Position numbers and translations under genes: made by a program. Positions 7,748 through 16,426 of a stretch of 51,927 nt of DNA are shown one piece after another. The stretch is taken from the NCBI RefSeq assembly GCF_002939385.1, contig NZ_MULI01000050.1, positions 1 through 51,927 of the forward strand, in the 5' to 3' direction. The notes under the pieces are model-generated. The model saw only the letters and a program-made list of their open reading frames with translations. It was not told the origin of the DNA and made no database searches. This stretch comes from Streptomyces sp. MH60. Its GTDB lineage: Bacteria > Actinomycetota > Actinomycetes > Streptomycetales > Streptomycetaceae. Each line of letters begins with the position of its first letter. Positions within the stretch are counted from its first letter, which is position 1.

Positions 7748-7846
7748 CCCCCGCACCCCCACCCCCCACCTCCCCCGGGGTCGTGCCGCCTTCCGCGCGC
7801 ACGGCCCCGCACTCCCCCGAATCCCCATCACCGCAAGGGAACCACC

Positions 7847-9244
7847 GTGACCAGACTCAGCGTCGAGATGCTGGCAGCGGACCCCGTCGAGCCGATCACC
7901 TCGGCGGGCCACGCCCAGCTGGGCATCGCCGTGCTCCTGGGCATCGCCGTCATCGTCCTGCTCATCACCAAGTTCAAGCTGCATGCCTTCCTGTCGCTGA
8001 CCATCGGGTCGCTCGCGCTCGGCGCGTTCGCCGGTGCGCCGCTGGACAAGGTCATCACCAGCTTCACCGCCGGGCTCGGCTCCACCGTCGCGGGTGTCGG
8101 CGTCCTGATCGCCCTCGGCGCGATCCTCGGCAAGATGCTCGCCGACTCCGGCGGCGCCGACCAGATCGTGGACACCATCCTCGCCAAGGCCACGCCCCGT
8201 TCGATGCCGTGGACGATGGTGCTGATCGCCTCGGTCATCGGACTGCCGCTGTTCTTCGAGGTCGGCATCGTCCTGCTGATCCCGGTCGTCCTCATGGTCG
8301 CCAAGCGCGGCAACTACTCGCTGATGCGGATCGGCATCCCGGCCCTGGCCGGTCTGTCCGTGATGCACGGTCTGGTCCCGCCGCACCCCGGCCCGCTGGT
8401 CGCCATCGACGCGGTGGGCGCCAACCTCGGTGTGACCCTGGCGCTGGGCGTGCTGATCGCGATCCCGACGGTGATCATCGCCGGTCCGGTCTTCTCGAAG
8501 TACGCGGCCCGCTGGGTGGACGTCCAGGCCCCCGACCGCATGATCCCGCAGCGCGCCTCGGAGCAGCTGGACAAGCGCCCCGGTTTCGGCGCCACCCTGG
8601 CCACGATCCTGCTGCCGGTCGTGCTGATGCTGCTGAAGGCGCTCGTCGACATCATCGTCGACGACCCGGAGAACGGGGTGCAGCGCACCTTCGACGTCAT
8701 CGGCAACCCGCTGATCGCGCTGCTGGTCTCCGTGATCGTCGGCATCTTCACGCTGCTGCGGCCCGCCGGGTTCGGCAAGGACCGTCTCTCCGGCCTCGTC
8801 GAGAAGGGGCTGGCGCCCATCGCCGGCATCCTCCTGATCGTCGGCGCGGGCGGCGGCTTCAAGCAGACGCTGATCGACTCCGGCGTGGGACAGATGGTCC
8901 TGGACATCTCCAAGGACTGGTCGATCCCGGCACTGCTGCTCGCCTGGCTGATCGCGGTGGTGATCCGGCTGGCGACCGGTTCGGCGACGGTGGCGACCGT
9001 CTCGGCGGCCGGTCTGGTCGCGCCGCTCGCGGCCGACATGTCGACCACGCACGCCGCCCTGCTGGTCCTGGCCATCGGCGCCGGCTCGCTGTTCTTCAGC
9101 CACGTCAACGACGCCGGCTTCTGGCTGGTGAAGGAGTACTTCGGGCTGAACGTCGGCCAGACCATCAAGACCTGGTCCGTGATGGAGACGATCATCTCGG
9201 TGGTCGCCGGCGCCCTGGTGCTGCTGTTGTCCCTGGTCATATAG
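7847..9244 (+). CDS. Gluconate:H+ symporter, GntP family
   Basis: A 465-residue integral membrane protein with about 12-14 hydrophobic segments. Family signatures include GLGSTVAGVGVLIALGAILG, GLPLFFEVGIVLLIPVVL, HGLVPPHPGPLVAIDAVGANLG, RLATGSATVATVSAAGLVAPL and HVNDAGFWLVKEYFGL, all characteristic of GntP/GntT gluconate permeases. It imports gluconate or related aldonates such as idonate. The GTG at 7847 follows AAGGGA. It lies 99 nt after gluconokinase with no obvious hairpin between, so it is probably in the same operon. Confidence 0.93.
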   Translation: MTRLSVEMLAADPVEPITSAGHAQLGIAVLLGIAVIVLLITKFKLHAFLSLTIGSLALGAFAGAPLDKVITSFTAGLGSTVAGVGVLIALGAILGKMLADSGGADQIVDTILAKATPRSMPWTMVLIASVIGLPLFFEVGIVLLIPVVLMVAKRGNYSLMRIGIPALAGLSVMHGLVPPHPGPLVAIDAVGANLGVTLALGVLIAIPTVIIAGPVFSKYAARWVDVQAPDRMIPQRASEQLDKRPGFGATLATILLPVVLMLLKALVDIIVDDPENGVQRTFDVIGNPLIALLVSVIVGIFTLLRPAGFGKDRLSGLVEKGLAPIAGILLIVGAGGGFKQTLIDSGVGQMVLDISKDWSIPALLLAWLIAVVIRLATGSATVATVSAAGLVAPLAADMSTTHAALLVLAIGAGSLFFSHVNDAGFWLVKEYFGLNVGQTIKTWSVMETIISVVAGALVLLLSLVI

Positions 9245-9283
9245 CCGCACCACGCACCAGCCGGAAGGAACGGGAGTACGACG

Positions 9284-10045
9284 ATGACGGCCCACCCCCT
9301 CTTCGACATCGGCGGGCGCACCGCCCTGGTGACCGGCTCCAGCCGGGGCATCGGGCTGGCGCTGGCCCGGGGCCTCGCGGAGGCCGGCTGCCGGGTGATC
9401 CTGAACGGACGCGACGGCGACCGCCTCGCCGAGGCCGCCGCCGGACTGCCCGGCGAGGTCCGCACCGCGGTGTTCGACGTGACCGACGGTCCGTCCGTGA
9501 CCGCCGGGATCGCGGAGGTCGAGGAGCGGGTGGGCCCGCTCGACATCCTGGTCAACAACGCCGGGATGCAGCTGCGGGCGCCCCTGCTCCAGTTCGCGGA
9601 CGCCGACTGGCACCGCATCCTGGACACCAACCTCACCAGCGCCTTCCTGGTGGGCCGGGAGGCGGCGCGCCGGATGACGGAACGCGGCCACGGCAAGATC
9701 GTGAACATCTGCTCGTTGCAGAGCGAGGTGGTCCGCCCGGGCATCGCGCCCTACGCGGCCACCAAGGGCGCGCTGAAGATGCTCACCAAGGGCATGTGCG
9801 CCGACTGGGGCCCGCACGGCGTCCAGGTCAACGGGCTCGGCCCCGGCTACATCGAGACCGAGCTGACCCGGCCGCTCGTCGAGGACGAGGAGTTCAGCGC
9901 CTGGGTGCGCGGCCGCACTCCGGCCGGCCGGTGGGGCCGTACGGAGGACCTGGTGGGCGGGCTGCTGTTCCTCGCCTCGCCCGCCGCGGACTTCGTCGGC
10001 GGCCAGATCCTGTACGTCGACGGCGGCATGACGAGCGTCCTGTGA
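9284..10045 (+). CDS. SDR oxidoreductase, probable gluconate 5-dehydrogenase
   Basis: A 253-residue classical short-chain dehydrogenase. The cofactor motif TGSSRGIG is at 17-24, NNAG follows, then catalytic Ser in NICSLQSEV and Tyr/Lys in the YAATKGALKMLTKGM segment. The C-terminus ends in the usual ILYVDGGMTSVL. The context with gluconokinase, GntP and a zinc dehydrogenase points to IdnO/Gno-type 5-ketogluconate reductase/gluconate 5-dehydrogenase, linking idonate to gluconate. Its stop overlaps the start of the next gene by 4 nt, indicating translational coupling. The exact substrate is inferred from context. Confidence 0.85.
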   Translation: MTAHPLFDIGGRTALVTGSSRGIGLALARGLAEAGCRVILNGRDGDRLAEAAAGLPGEVRTAVFDVTDGPSVTAGIAEVEERVGPLDILVNNAGMQLRAPLLQFADADWHRILDTNLTSAFLVGREAARRMTERGHGKIVNICSLQSEVVRPGIAPYAATKGALKMLTKGMCADWGPHGVQVNGLGPGYIETELTRPLVEDEEFSAWVRGRTPAGRWGRTEDLVGGLLFLASPAADFVGGQILYVDGGMTSVL

Positions 10046-11115
10046 GCGCCGCGGAGGGCGCCGGAGCGGCTGTCGCGCCGGGCTGTGTGATCCACGGCGC
10101 GGGCGACCTGCGGGTCGAGGACGTGCCCGTCCCCCGCCCGGGGCCGGGTGAGGCGCTGGTCGCCGTGCGCTACGGCGGCGTCTGCGGCTCGGACCTGCAC
10201 TACTGGCGGCACGGCGGCGTCGGCGACTTCCGCCTGCGGGAGCCGATGCTGCTCGGGCACGAGGTGGTCGGCACGGTCGTGGCGTACGGCTCCCCGGACA
10301 CACGCGGTCCGGCGGCCGGTACGTCCGTCGCCGTGCACCCGGCGACCCCGTGCGGGGTGTGCCCGGAGTGCGTGGACGGGCGGCGCAATGTCTGCCGGGA
10401 CACCCGGTACCTGGGCAGCGCGGCCCGCTTCCCGCACGTCCAGGGCGGCTTCGCGGAGCGGATCGTCGTCCCCGCCGGGCAGTTGCGCGCCCTCCCGGCC
10501 GGTCTGGACCCGCGCCGGGGCGCGCTCGCCGAGCCGCTGTCCGTCGCCCTGCACGCCGTACGCCGGGCCGGGGACCTGGCGGGGCGTCACGTGCTGGTCA
10601 CCGGGGCCGGGCCGATCGGCTGCCTGGTGGTCGCGGCGGCGAAGGCGGCGGGCGCGGCACACGTGACGGTGACGGACCTGCTGCCCGCGGCCCTGGAGTA
10701 CGCGCGGGCCGCCGGCGCCGACACCCTCGTACGGGCGGACGACCCGGAGGACCCGGGGTGGCCGGTGGACGTGGACGCGGCGGTCGAGGCCTCCGGGGTG
10801 GCCGCGGGGCTCGACACCTGCCTGCGGCTGGTGCGGCGCGGCGGTGTGGTCGTCCAGCTCGGCATGCTGCCCCCGGGACAGAGCCCCTTCGCCGGGAACC
10901 TGCTGGTGAGCCGGGAGATCGAGCTGCGCGGGTCGTTCCGTTTCGACGGCGAGTTCGACGACGCGCTGCGCCTGCTCGCGGCCGAGCCCGCGTTCGACGC
11001 GCTGGTCAGCGCGGTGGTGCCGGTGCGGGACGCGGCGTCGGCGTTCGAGCTGGCCGCGGACCGCGGCCGGTCCTGCAAGGTGCTGCTGGACTTCGGCGCG
11101 GCCCCGGCCGCCTGA
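10042..11115 (+). CDS. Zinc-dependent dehydrogenase, probable L-idonate 5-dehydrogenase
   Basis: A 357-residue medium-chain dehydrogenase. GTG at 10042 overlaps the SDR stop (GTGA). Catalytic zinc ligands are in GVCGSDLHYWRHGG and LLGHEVVGTV. The structural zinc site has four cysteines in CGVCPECVDGRRNVC. The cofactor motif GAGPIGCLVVAAAKAAGA is present. The LHYWRHGGVGDF segment resembles IdnD and sorbitol dehydrogenases. It would oxidise L-idonate to 5-ketogluconate, which the preceding SDR reduces to gluconate for phosphorylation by the kinase. Assignment to idonate rather than another polyol is by context. Confidence 0.85.
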   Translation: MSAAEGAGAAVAPGCVIHGAGDLRVEDVPVPRPGPGEALVAVRYGGVCGSDLHYWRHGGVGDFRLREPMLLGHEVVGTVVAYGSPDTRGPAAGTSVAVHPATPCGVCPECVDGRRNVCRDTRYLGSAARFPHVQGGFAERIVVPAGQLRALPAGLDPRRGALAEPLSVALHAVRRAGDLAGRHVLVTGAGPIGCLVVAAAKAAGAAHVTVTDLLPAALEYARAAGADTLVRADDPEDPGWPVDVDAAVEASGVAAGLDTCLRLVRRGGVVVQLGMLPPGQSPFAGNLLVSREIELRGSFRFDGEFDDALRLLAAEPAFDALVSAVVPVRDAASAFELAADRGRSCKVLLDFGAAPAA

Positions 11116-11123
11116 GGCGGAGG

Positions 11124-11148
11124 CGGAGCCCGGACGCGCCGGGCTCCG
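11124..11148. terminator. Bidirectional hairpin between convergent dehydrogenase and APC permease genes
   Basis: CGGAGCCCGG (11124-11133) pairs perfectly with CCGGGCTCCG (11139-11148) around a 5-nt loop, 8 nt after the idonate dehydrogenase stop and 30 nt before the stop of the convergent permease gene. Confidence 0.8.
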
Positions 11149-11178
11149 GTCCGCCCCTCCCCCGTTCCCGGCCCGGGG

Positions 11179-12717
11179 TCAGGAGGAGGCGGCCCTGTCC
11201 AGCTGGAACGCCTCGTTGCCCTGGCCGATGCGGGCGTGCCGCTCGGGGGCGCGGGAGCGCAGGATCAGCCCCTGCACCACTCCGGCGACCGCGGCGAGGC
11301 CGATGATGCCGGGCAGCACCCAGCTGAGGGCGGAGCCGGGTCCCGCGCCGACGAGGACGTCGAAGTCCTTGACCGTGTAGCCGGCGATCACCAGCAGGGC
11401 CAGGCCCGCGACGGTGGAGGTGGCCAGGCGTACGCCCTGGGCCCCGGCGGCCCCGCGCCGGACGAAGAAGGCCACGACGGAGAACGAGGCGGCGGCCATC
11501 AGCACGATCACGCCCAGGGCCCCGATGTTGCCGCCCCAGGTGAACAGGTGCAGCACGGGCCCGGTCGGGTCGCCCTGGGGCTTGTCGTCGGCGATCGCGA
11601 AGCCGATGACGACGACCGCGGACACGGCGGTCTGGAGCAGCGAGCCGGTGCCGGGCGCGCCGCTGGTGCCGCTGGTCCGTCCGAAGGCGGCGGGCAGCAG
11701 GCCCTCGCGGCCCATGGCGAAGGCGTAGCGGGCGACGACGTTGTGGAAGCTGAGCAGGGCGGCGAACATGCCGGTGACGAACAGGACGTGGAGCACGTCG
11801 GTGAAGGTGTCGCCGAGCCGTGACTCGGTCAGGAAGAACAGCAGTCCGGCGCTCTGTTCCTGCGCGGTGCCGACGATCCTGTCGGGGCCGGTGGCCACGG
11901 TCAGGGCCCAGCTGCTGAGCGCGAAGAAGACGGCGACCCCGCCGACCGCCAGGAACATGACACGCGGGACCAGCACGTGCGGCCGGCTGGTCTCCTCGGC
12001 GTACACCGGCGCCTGCTCGAAACCGAGGAAGGCGGCGATGCAGAAGCAGAGCGCGGTGCCGACCCCCGCGCCGGTCAGGGTGTCCGGGTCGAAGGCGTGC
12101 AGCGACAGCCCCTGGGCCCCGGGGTCGGCGACGGCGGCGATGTCGAACACCACCACGAGCACGACCTCGATGAGCAGCAGGACGCCCAGCACGCGCGCGT
12201 TGACGTCGATCTTCAGCCAGCCCAGCGTGCCGACCGCCAGGACCGCCAGCAGGGCCGGGATCCACCAGGCCACGTCGAGGTCGGCGTAGGTGGACAGCAG
12301 GCCGGAGACCTCGAAGCCGAAGATGCCGTAGATGCCGACCTGGAGGGCGTTGTAGGCGACCAGCGCGACCAGGGCGGCGCCCGCGCCGGCGGTGCAGCCG
12401 AGTCCGCGGGAGATGTAGGCGTAGAAGGCGCCCGCGTTGTGGACGTGCCGGCTCATCTCGGCGTACCCGATGCTGAACAGGATCAGCACCACGCCCAGCA
12501 GCACGAAGAGCAGCGGCTGTCCGACGATGCCCATGACCGCGAAGGTGGTGGGCATCACGCCCGCGACCACCATCAGCGGGGCGGTGGCGGCGAGGACGGA
12601 CAGGAGCAGCCCACCCGTGCCCAGCCGGTCGGCGCGCAGCGCGCGCTCCTCGCCCTTGAAGGTGCTGATGGCGCCACCGCTCGCGGTTCTGCTCGTGCTC
12701 GAACTGCCCGTGGTCAT
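11179..12717 (-). CDS. APC-superfamily amino acid permease
   Basis: A 512-residue membrane protein with about 12 predicted transmembrane helices. The N-terminal LGTGGLLLSVLAATAPLMVVAG segment is the usual APC helix 1, and AGAFYAYISRGLG and AFLGFEQAPVYAEETSRP are typical for helices 3 and 6. It imports amino acids or amines; specificity is not evident. The ATG at 12717 has AAGGACG upstream. The gene lies 52 nt after the hypothetical gene ending at 12770, so the two may be cotranscribed. Confidence 0.88.
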   Translation of the reverse strand: MTTGSSSTSRTASGGAISTFKGEERALRADRLGTGGLLLSVLAATAPLMVVAGVMPTTFAVMGIVGQPLLFVLLGVVLILFSIGYAEMSRHVHNAGAFYAYISRGLGCTAGAGAALVALVAYNALQVGIYGIFGFEVSGLLSTYADLDVAWWIPALLAVLAVGTLGWLKIDVNARVLGVLLLIEVVLVVVFDIAAVADPGAQGLSLHAFDPDTLTGAGVGTALCFCIAAFLGFEQAPVYAEETSRPHVLVPRVMFLAVGGVAVFFALSSWALTVATGPDRIVGTAQEQSAGLLFFLTESRLGDTFTDVLHVLFVTGMFAALLSFHNVVARYAFAMGREGLLPAAFGRTSGTSGAPGTGSLLQTAVSAVVVIGFAIADDKPQGDPTGPVLHLFTWGGNIGALGVIVLMAAASFSVVAFFVRRGAAGAQGVRLATSTVAGLALLVIAGYTVKDFDVLVGAGPGSALSWVLPGIIGLAAVAGVVQGLILRSRAPERHARIGQGNEAFQLDRAASS

Positions 12718-12769
12718 CGCAGGACGTCCTTGTCTCGTGTGGGTGGTGTGCGTCGGGTCTTTCGGGCGG

Positions 12770-13786
12770 TCAGGCCGTACCGAGCGCGCCGGCCCGGGCG
12801 GCCCGGAAGGCGGGGAACGGCTCGCGGTCCGGGTACGACCACGGGGCCGGGGTGGCGTGCTCGCCGATGCGGTGGAACAGGGCGGCGGCCTCGGCGCCGC
12901 GGCCCTCGCAGGACTTGGCGTGGGCGAGGAAGTTGAGGTCGATCAGCCGGCGCGGATGGCCGTCCTGCTCCCACTCCAGCCACCAGTCGAAGGCCGCCTT
13001 CATCACCAGCCGGGCGCGCCGGCCGGCCCAGTGCCCCGAGGCGGCCGGGTCGGGGGACGCGTGCCCGGCGGCGGCCAGCACGCGGTAGCGCTCGGCGTGC
13101 GCGACGACCGGGAGGATGGCCAGCGGGGAGTCGGCGGGGGCCTGCTCGGCGGCCCAGTTGGCGAAGTCGTATACCTCGTGCAGCGGGTCGGGGCCGCCGT
13201 CGCCGCCGCGCTCGGCGAGCCGGGCCACCATCAGGTGGTGGGCGTGGTGGTGGTCGGCGTACCGTCCGCGCACCTCGTCGAAGGCCCGGATGACCTCCTC
13301 GTCCGGGCCCAGGGAGCGCTCCAGCACGAGGAGGCCGAGCCAGGGCGTGGGGTCGTCCGGCACCAGGGCGGCGGCGTCCCGGCACGCCTCACGGACCCGG
13401 GCGGGCTTCTCCTTGCCCCGCAGGGCCCGGTGGACCAGGGCGAGGGCGAGCAGCACCGAGGCGTCGGCGGAGTCGGGTTCGGCCAGCAGCCACTCGCGGG
13501 CCCAGGGGGCGCAGTGGGGCTCCTTGGCGAGCACCGCCACCCGGTGTCCCCGGCGGTCCCAGTCGTCACCCGTGTGGACCAGCAGGGAGCGCACGGACTG
13601 CCAGCGCCCCTGGGCCAACGCACCGCGTACGGCGATCAGTTCGGCGTCGTCGAGGGCCTCGTCGAAGGTCTGGGCCGCGCGTTTGCGGCCGCGGCCGAGG
13701 GGAGGCGGGGGTGGGGACACCGCGGGAAACTTCCTCACGCGACGCGGTAGGTCGTCGTAGCCGGATTTCCATGACCGGATTGCCAT
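12770..13786 (-). CDS. Hypothetical protein, helical-repeat-like
   Basis: A 338-residue soluble protein, starting MAIRSWKSGYDDLPRRVRKF if the ATG at 13786 is used; a TTG 15 codons upstream is less likely. A Pro-rich basic N-terminus (SPPPPPLGRGRKRAA) precedes an all-helical region with regularly spaced Ala/Leu helices (ALAQGRWQSVRSLL, ADASVLLALALVHRAL, DPTPWLGLLVLERSL), which resembles TPR/SEL1-type repeats. There are no catalytic motifs. It is upstream of and probably cotranscribed with the APC permease. Related proteins occur across Streptomyces in my memory, with no known role. Confidence 0.7.
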   Translation of the reverse strand: MAIRSWKSGYDDLPRRVRKFPAVSPPPPPLGRGRKRAAQTFDEALDDAELIAVRGALAQGRWQSVRSLLVHTGDDWDRRGHRVAVLAKEPHCAPWAREWLLAEPDSADASVLLALALVHRALRGKEKPARVREACRDAAALVPDDPTPWLGLLVLERSLGPDEEVIRAFDEVRGRYADHHHAHHLMVARLAERGGDGGPDPLHEVYDFANWAAEQAPADSPLAILPVVAHAERYRVLAAAGHASPDPAASGHWAGRRARLVMKAAFDWWLEWEQDGHPRRLIDLNFLAHAKSCEGRGAEAAALFHRIGEHATPAPWSYPDREPFPAFRAARAGALGTA

Positions 13787-14000
13787 GAACTGATCACGCA
13801 CAGCAAACCGGCAGCCAACGCTTGACGTCAAGGGGAATCAGTCCGTTACACGCGTCAACAGGTGTGACTCCAGGGGAAGTTGGTGCCGACCGCCACGCTT
13901 CCCCCACCCCGAATGCGTCACTCGCCCGGCGTCCGGTACCCACCCGCACTAGAGTCGTCCCCGACGCCCCGTGACCCGACCGACGATCGAGGTGCGCAGC

Positions 14001-14900
14001 GTGTCGGTTCTCGTTCTGGTTCTCGCCGTGTGCGCCGCGTGCTGTCTGGGTCTCGGTTTCGTCCTCCAGCAGAACGCGGCCGAGCGCGCCCCGCTGGGCG
14101 ACTTCCTCTCGCCCCGCCTCCTGCTCGACCTCGTACGGGTGCCGCGCTGGCTGGCCGGCATGGGACTGATGGTGGCCGGCATGGTGCTGGGGGCGCTCGC
14201 GCTGGGCGGCGGCGAACTGACCCTCGTCGAACCCCTCCTGGCGACGAACCTCCTGTTCGCCCTCGCCCTCTCCCGCATCCAGACCCGGCAGCCGCTGGGC
14301 CGCCAGGGCTGGGCCGGTCTCGCGCTGCTCGCGGGCGGGGTGACCGCGTTCATCCTGGCGGGCGAGCCGCGCGGGGGCAGTGCGGTGACCGATCCGCTGC
14401 GGCACTGGCTGATCGTCGGGGTGATGCTGGGCCTCGCCCTCCTGCTCACGCTGTGCGCCGGGCGCCTGCGGCTGACCTGGGGGCCGACGCTGCTGGCCCT
14501 GGCCGCCGGCCTGCTGTACGGGGTGCAGGACGCGTTGACCCGGGTGAGCGGCCGGCGCTTCTCGGCGGGCGGCCTCGCGGACCTGCTGACGGGCTGGCAG
14601 CCGTACGCCGTGGTGGTGCTGGGCATCACCGGTCTGGTCCTGGTCCAGAGCGCCTTCGAGACGGCGCCCCTGCGCCGGTCGCTGCCCGCGCTGACGGCGG
14701 CCCAGCCGCTCGCGGGCATCGCCTGCGGGGTCGGTTTCCTCGGCGACCGGCTGCACACCGACGCCGTAGCGCTCGCGTGGCAGACGGGCGGCCTCGCGGC
14801 GGTCGTGGCGGGCATCGTCCTGCTGGGCCTGCACCCGGCGATGCCGCAGGGGACGGGCACGGGCGAGAGCGGGCGCGAACCGGCGCTGGAGCGGCGCTGA
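14001..14900 (+). CDS. DMT-superfamily (EamA/NIPA-like) membrane transporter
   Basis: A membrane protein of about 299 residues with 9-10 hydrophobic helices and the internal duplication of drug/metabolite transporters. LGLGFVLQQNAAERAP in helix 1 and GGELTLVEPLLATNLLFALALS in the first repeat are typical of the multi-drug/Mg-transporter-like DMT subgroup. Substrate is unknown. I prefer the GTG at 14001 because GAGG lies 8 nt upstream and it starts at the membrane segment; a GTG at 13971 would add ten residues. It is followed by a Nudix hydrolase gene on the same strand. Confidence 0.78.
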   Translation: MSVLVLVLAVCAACCLGLGFVLQQNAAERAPLGDFLSPRLLLDLVRVPRWLAGMGLMVAGMVLGALALGGGELTLVEPLLATNLLFALALSRIQTRQPLGRQGWAGLALLAGGVTAFILAGEPRGGSAVTDPLRHWLIVGVMLGLALLLTLCAGRLRLTWGPTLLALAAGLLYGVQDALTRVSGRRFSAGGLADLLTGWQPYAVVVLGITGLVLVQSAFETAPLRRSLPALTAAQPLAGIACGVGFLGDRLHTDAVALAWQTGGLAAVVAGIVLLGLHPAMPQGTGTGESGREPALERR

Positions 14901-14931
14901 GGCCCGCGGCGTCCGCTGCTTGGATGGGCGG

Positions 14932-15447
14932 ATGAGTTCTGCTGACGAGATCATCGACGTCGTCGACGAGAACGACCGCGTCGTCGGGCGGGCCCGGCGG
15001 GGCGACGCGTACGCCCGGGGGCTGCGGCACCGCTGCGTGTTCGTGTGGGCCCGCGACCCGCAGGGCCGGGTCTTCGTCCACCGCCGTACGGCTTCGAAGC
15101 TGGTGTTCCCTTCGCTGCACGACATGTTCGTCGGCGGTGTGGTGGGCGCGGGCGAGTCCTACGACGACGCGGCGCTGCGGGAGGCGGAGGAGGAACTGGG
15201 GGTGAGCGGGCTGCCGCGGCCGGAGTACCTGTTCACGTTCCTGTACGACGACGGCGCCGGGCGGACCTGGTGGTCGGCGGTGTACGAGGTGCGGGTGGCG
15301 GGGCCGGTGTCTCCCCAGGCGGAGGAGGTGGCGTGGTACGCGTTCCTCTCCGAGGGGGAGCTGGAGGGGCGGCTCGGGGAGGGTGAGTGGGAGTTCGTGC
15401 CGGACGGGGTGGCGGCGTACGAGCGGTTGCGGGCTTGGCGGGGGTGA
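14932..15447 (+). CDS. Nudix hydrolase
   Basis: A 171-residue Nudix protein. The complete Nudix box (G-x5-E-x7-REAEEELGV, about residues 70-92) binds metal and the diphosphate. The N-terminal DEIIDVVDENDRVVGRARRGD is reminiscent of isopentenyl-diphosphate isomerase-like/YfcD Nudix proteins. It hydrolyses a nucleoside diphosphate derivative; the substrate is not predictable. A TTGGAT hexamer 6 nt before the ATG and lack of a Shine-Dalgarno sequence suggest a leaderless start. Confidence 0.88.
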   Translation: MSSADEIIDVVDENDRVVGRARRGDAYARGLRHRCVFVWARDPQGRVFVHRRTASKLVFPSLHDMFVGGVVGAGESYDDAALREAEEELGVSGLPRPEYLFTFLYDDGAGRTWWSAVYEVRVAGPVSPQAEEVAWYAFLSEGELEGRLGEGEWEFVPDGVAAYERLRAWRG

Positions 15448-15581
15448 GCGGTCCGGTGGTGCGGGGTGCCCGCCGCACCGCCCGCCGCGCCCACCCGTGC
15501 CGCCTGGGTGTACCTCCCAGGCCGTTCAGGCACCGGGGGAGGCGCGACTGTCCGCAGCCGGGCTCCGGATAGAGTCCCCGG

Positions 15582-15974
15582 GTGATCGAGTTCGTGCGGA
15601 ACGTTCGGCTGTGGTTCGTGCCCGGGGAGGTGCGGCGGGAGGGGCGTACGCCCGACTACCGGTTCTCGCTGGCCAATGAGCGTACGTTCCTGGCCTGGCT
15701 GCGCACCGCCCTCGCGCTGATCGGCGGCGGGTTCGCCGTGGACCAGTTCCTGCCCGACCTGCGCTGGGGCTGGCGGGTGGGGCTCGCGCTCGCGCTGCTC
15801 GCCGCGGGTGTGCTGTGCTCGCTGCGGGCCGTGAACCACTGGGCGCGCTGCGAACGCGCCATGCGCCGGGGCGAGGACCTCCCCGTCTCCCGCTTCCCGG
15901 CGCTGCTCAGCCTGGTCGTCGCCGTGGTCGCCGTGGTGATGGTCGTCGTGGTCCTCGTCGGCTGGGAGGGCTGA
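15582..15974 (+). CDS. DUF202 (YidH-like) membrane protein
   Basis: A 130-residue protein. The N-terminus includes RFSLANERTFLAWLRTALALIGGGFAVDQFL, the characteristic DUF202 motif at the first transmembrane helix, followed by two more helices (about 65-85 and 105-127). It acts in the cytoplasmic membrane; E. coli YidH is its counterpart and has no settled function. GTG at 15582 is preceded by TAGAGT with 6 nt between, typical of a leaderless Streptomyces mRNA. The next gene begins 2 nt after its stop and encodes a second DUF202 protein. Confidence 0.86.
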   Translation: MIEFVRNVRLWFVPGEVRREGRTPDYRFSLANERTFLAWLRTALALIGGGFAVDQFLPDLRWGWRVGLALALLAAGVLCSLRAVNHWARCERAMRRGEDLPVSRFPALLSLVVAVVAVVMVVVVLVGWEG

Positions 15975-15976
15975 GC

Positions 15977-16306
15977 GTGGGCGGCCCCGACCCGGCACCC
16001 GCGGACCGCGACCCCGGGCTCCAGCCCGAGCGCACCCGGCTCGCCTGGCGCCGCACCACGCTGTCCGGCACCGTCGTCGCCGTACTCGCCGCGAAGACCG
16101 CGCTGCACGGCGGTGCGACGGCCGTCCCGGTGCTCGCCGCCGCCCTGTGCTGCGCCCTCTGGCTGGCCTTCCTGCGGATCGCCCACGGCCGTATCGCCAC
16201 GCTCGCCGCGGCGAACAGGCCGCACGCCCTCACTCCGGCGCACGCCGCCGCCGCGGCCCTGTGCACGCTGGCCCTCGCCGTCTGCGGGGCGTTCCTCGTG
16301 TTCTGA
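15977..16306 (+). CDS. DUF202 (YidG-like) membrane protein
   Basis: A 109-residue membrane protein starting VGGPDPAPADRDPGLQPERTRLAWRRTTLS. The ERTRLAWRRT segment is the DUF202 signature of the YidG-like branch, followed by three hydrophobic helices. The GTG start lies 2 nt after the stop of the YidH-like gene, so the pair is translationally coupled and probably forms a heteromer, as suggested by the adjacent yidGH genes of E. coli. Function unknown. Confidence 0.84.
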   Translation: MGGPDPAPADRDPGLQPERTRLAWRRTTLSGTVVAVLAAKTALHGGATAVPVLAAALCCALWLAFLRIAHGRIATLAAANRPHALTPAHAAAAALCTLALAVCGAFLVF

Positions 16307-16369
16307 GGCGGGGAAGCCCCTCGGGACCGGCCGTAACGCCGATCACGTTCCGCCCGCCCACTGGACGGC

Positions 16370-16387
16370 ATACCGACCGGTCGGCAT
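16370..16387. promoter_or_regulatory. Putative TetR operator upstream of the phosphotransferase/ACAD genes
   Basis: ATACCGACCGGTCGGCAT contains the perfect palindrome CCGACCGGTCGG (16373-16384) and lies 39 nt before the phosphotransferase start. The same 18-mer with one change recurs at 43343-43360, and a related site lies at 21900-21917. Confidence 0.65.
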
Positions 16388-16426
16388 CATGTGTCGGGTA
16401 CTGTTCACCCGTCCCAGGGAGAGACG

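Noticed and set aside
7127..10303. Very long open frame on the minus strand opposite the gluconate operon
   Set aside because: It is antisense to four well-supported genes. Its composition (runs of Arg, Gly, Asp, His, Gln) is what high-GC DNA gives in the complementary frame, and it has no recognisable domain.
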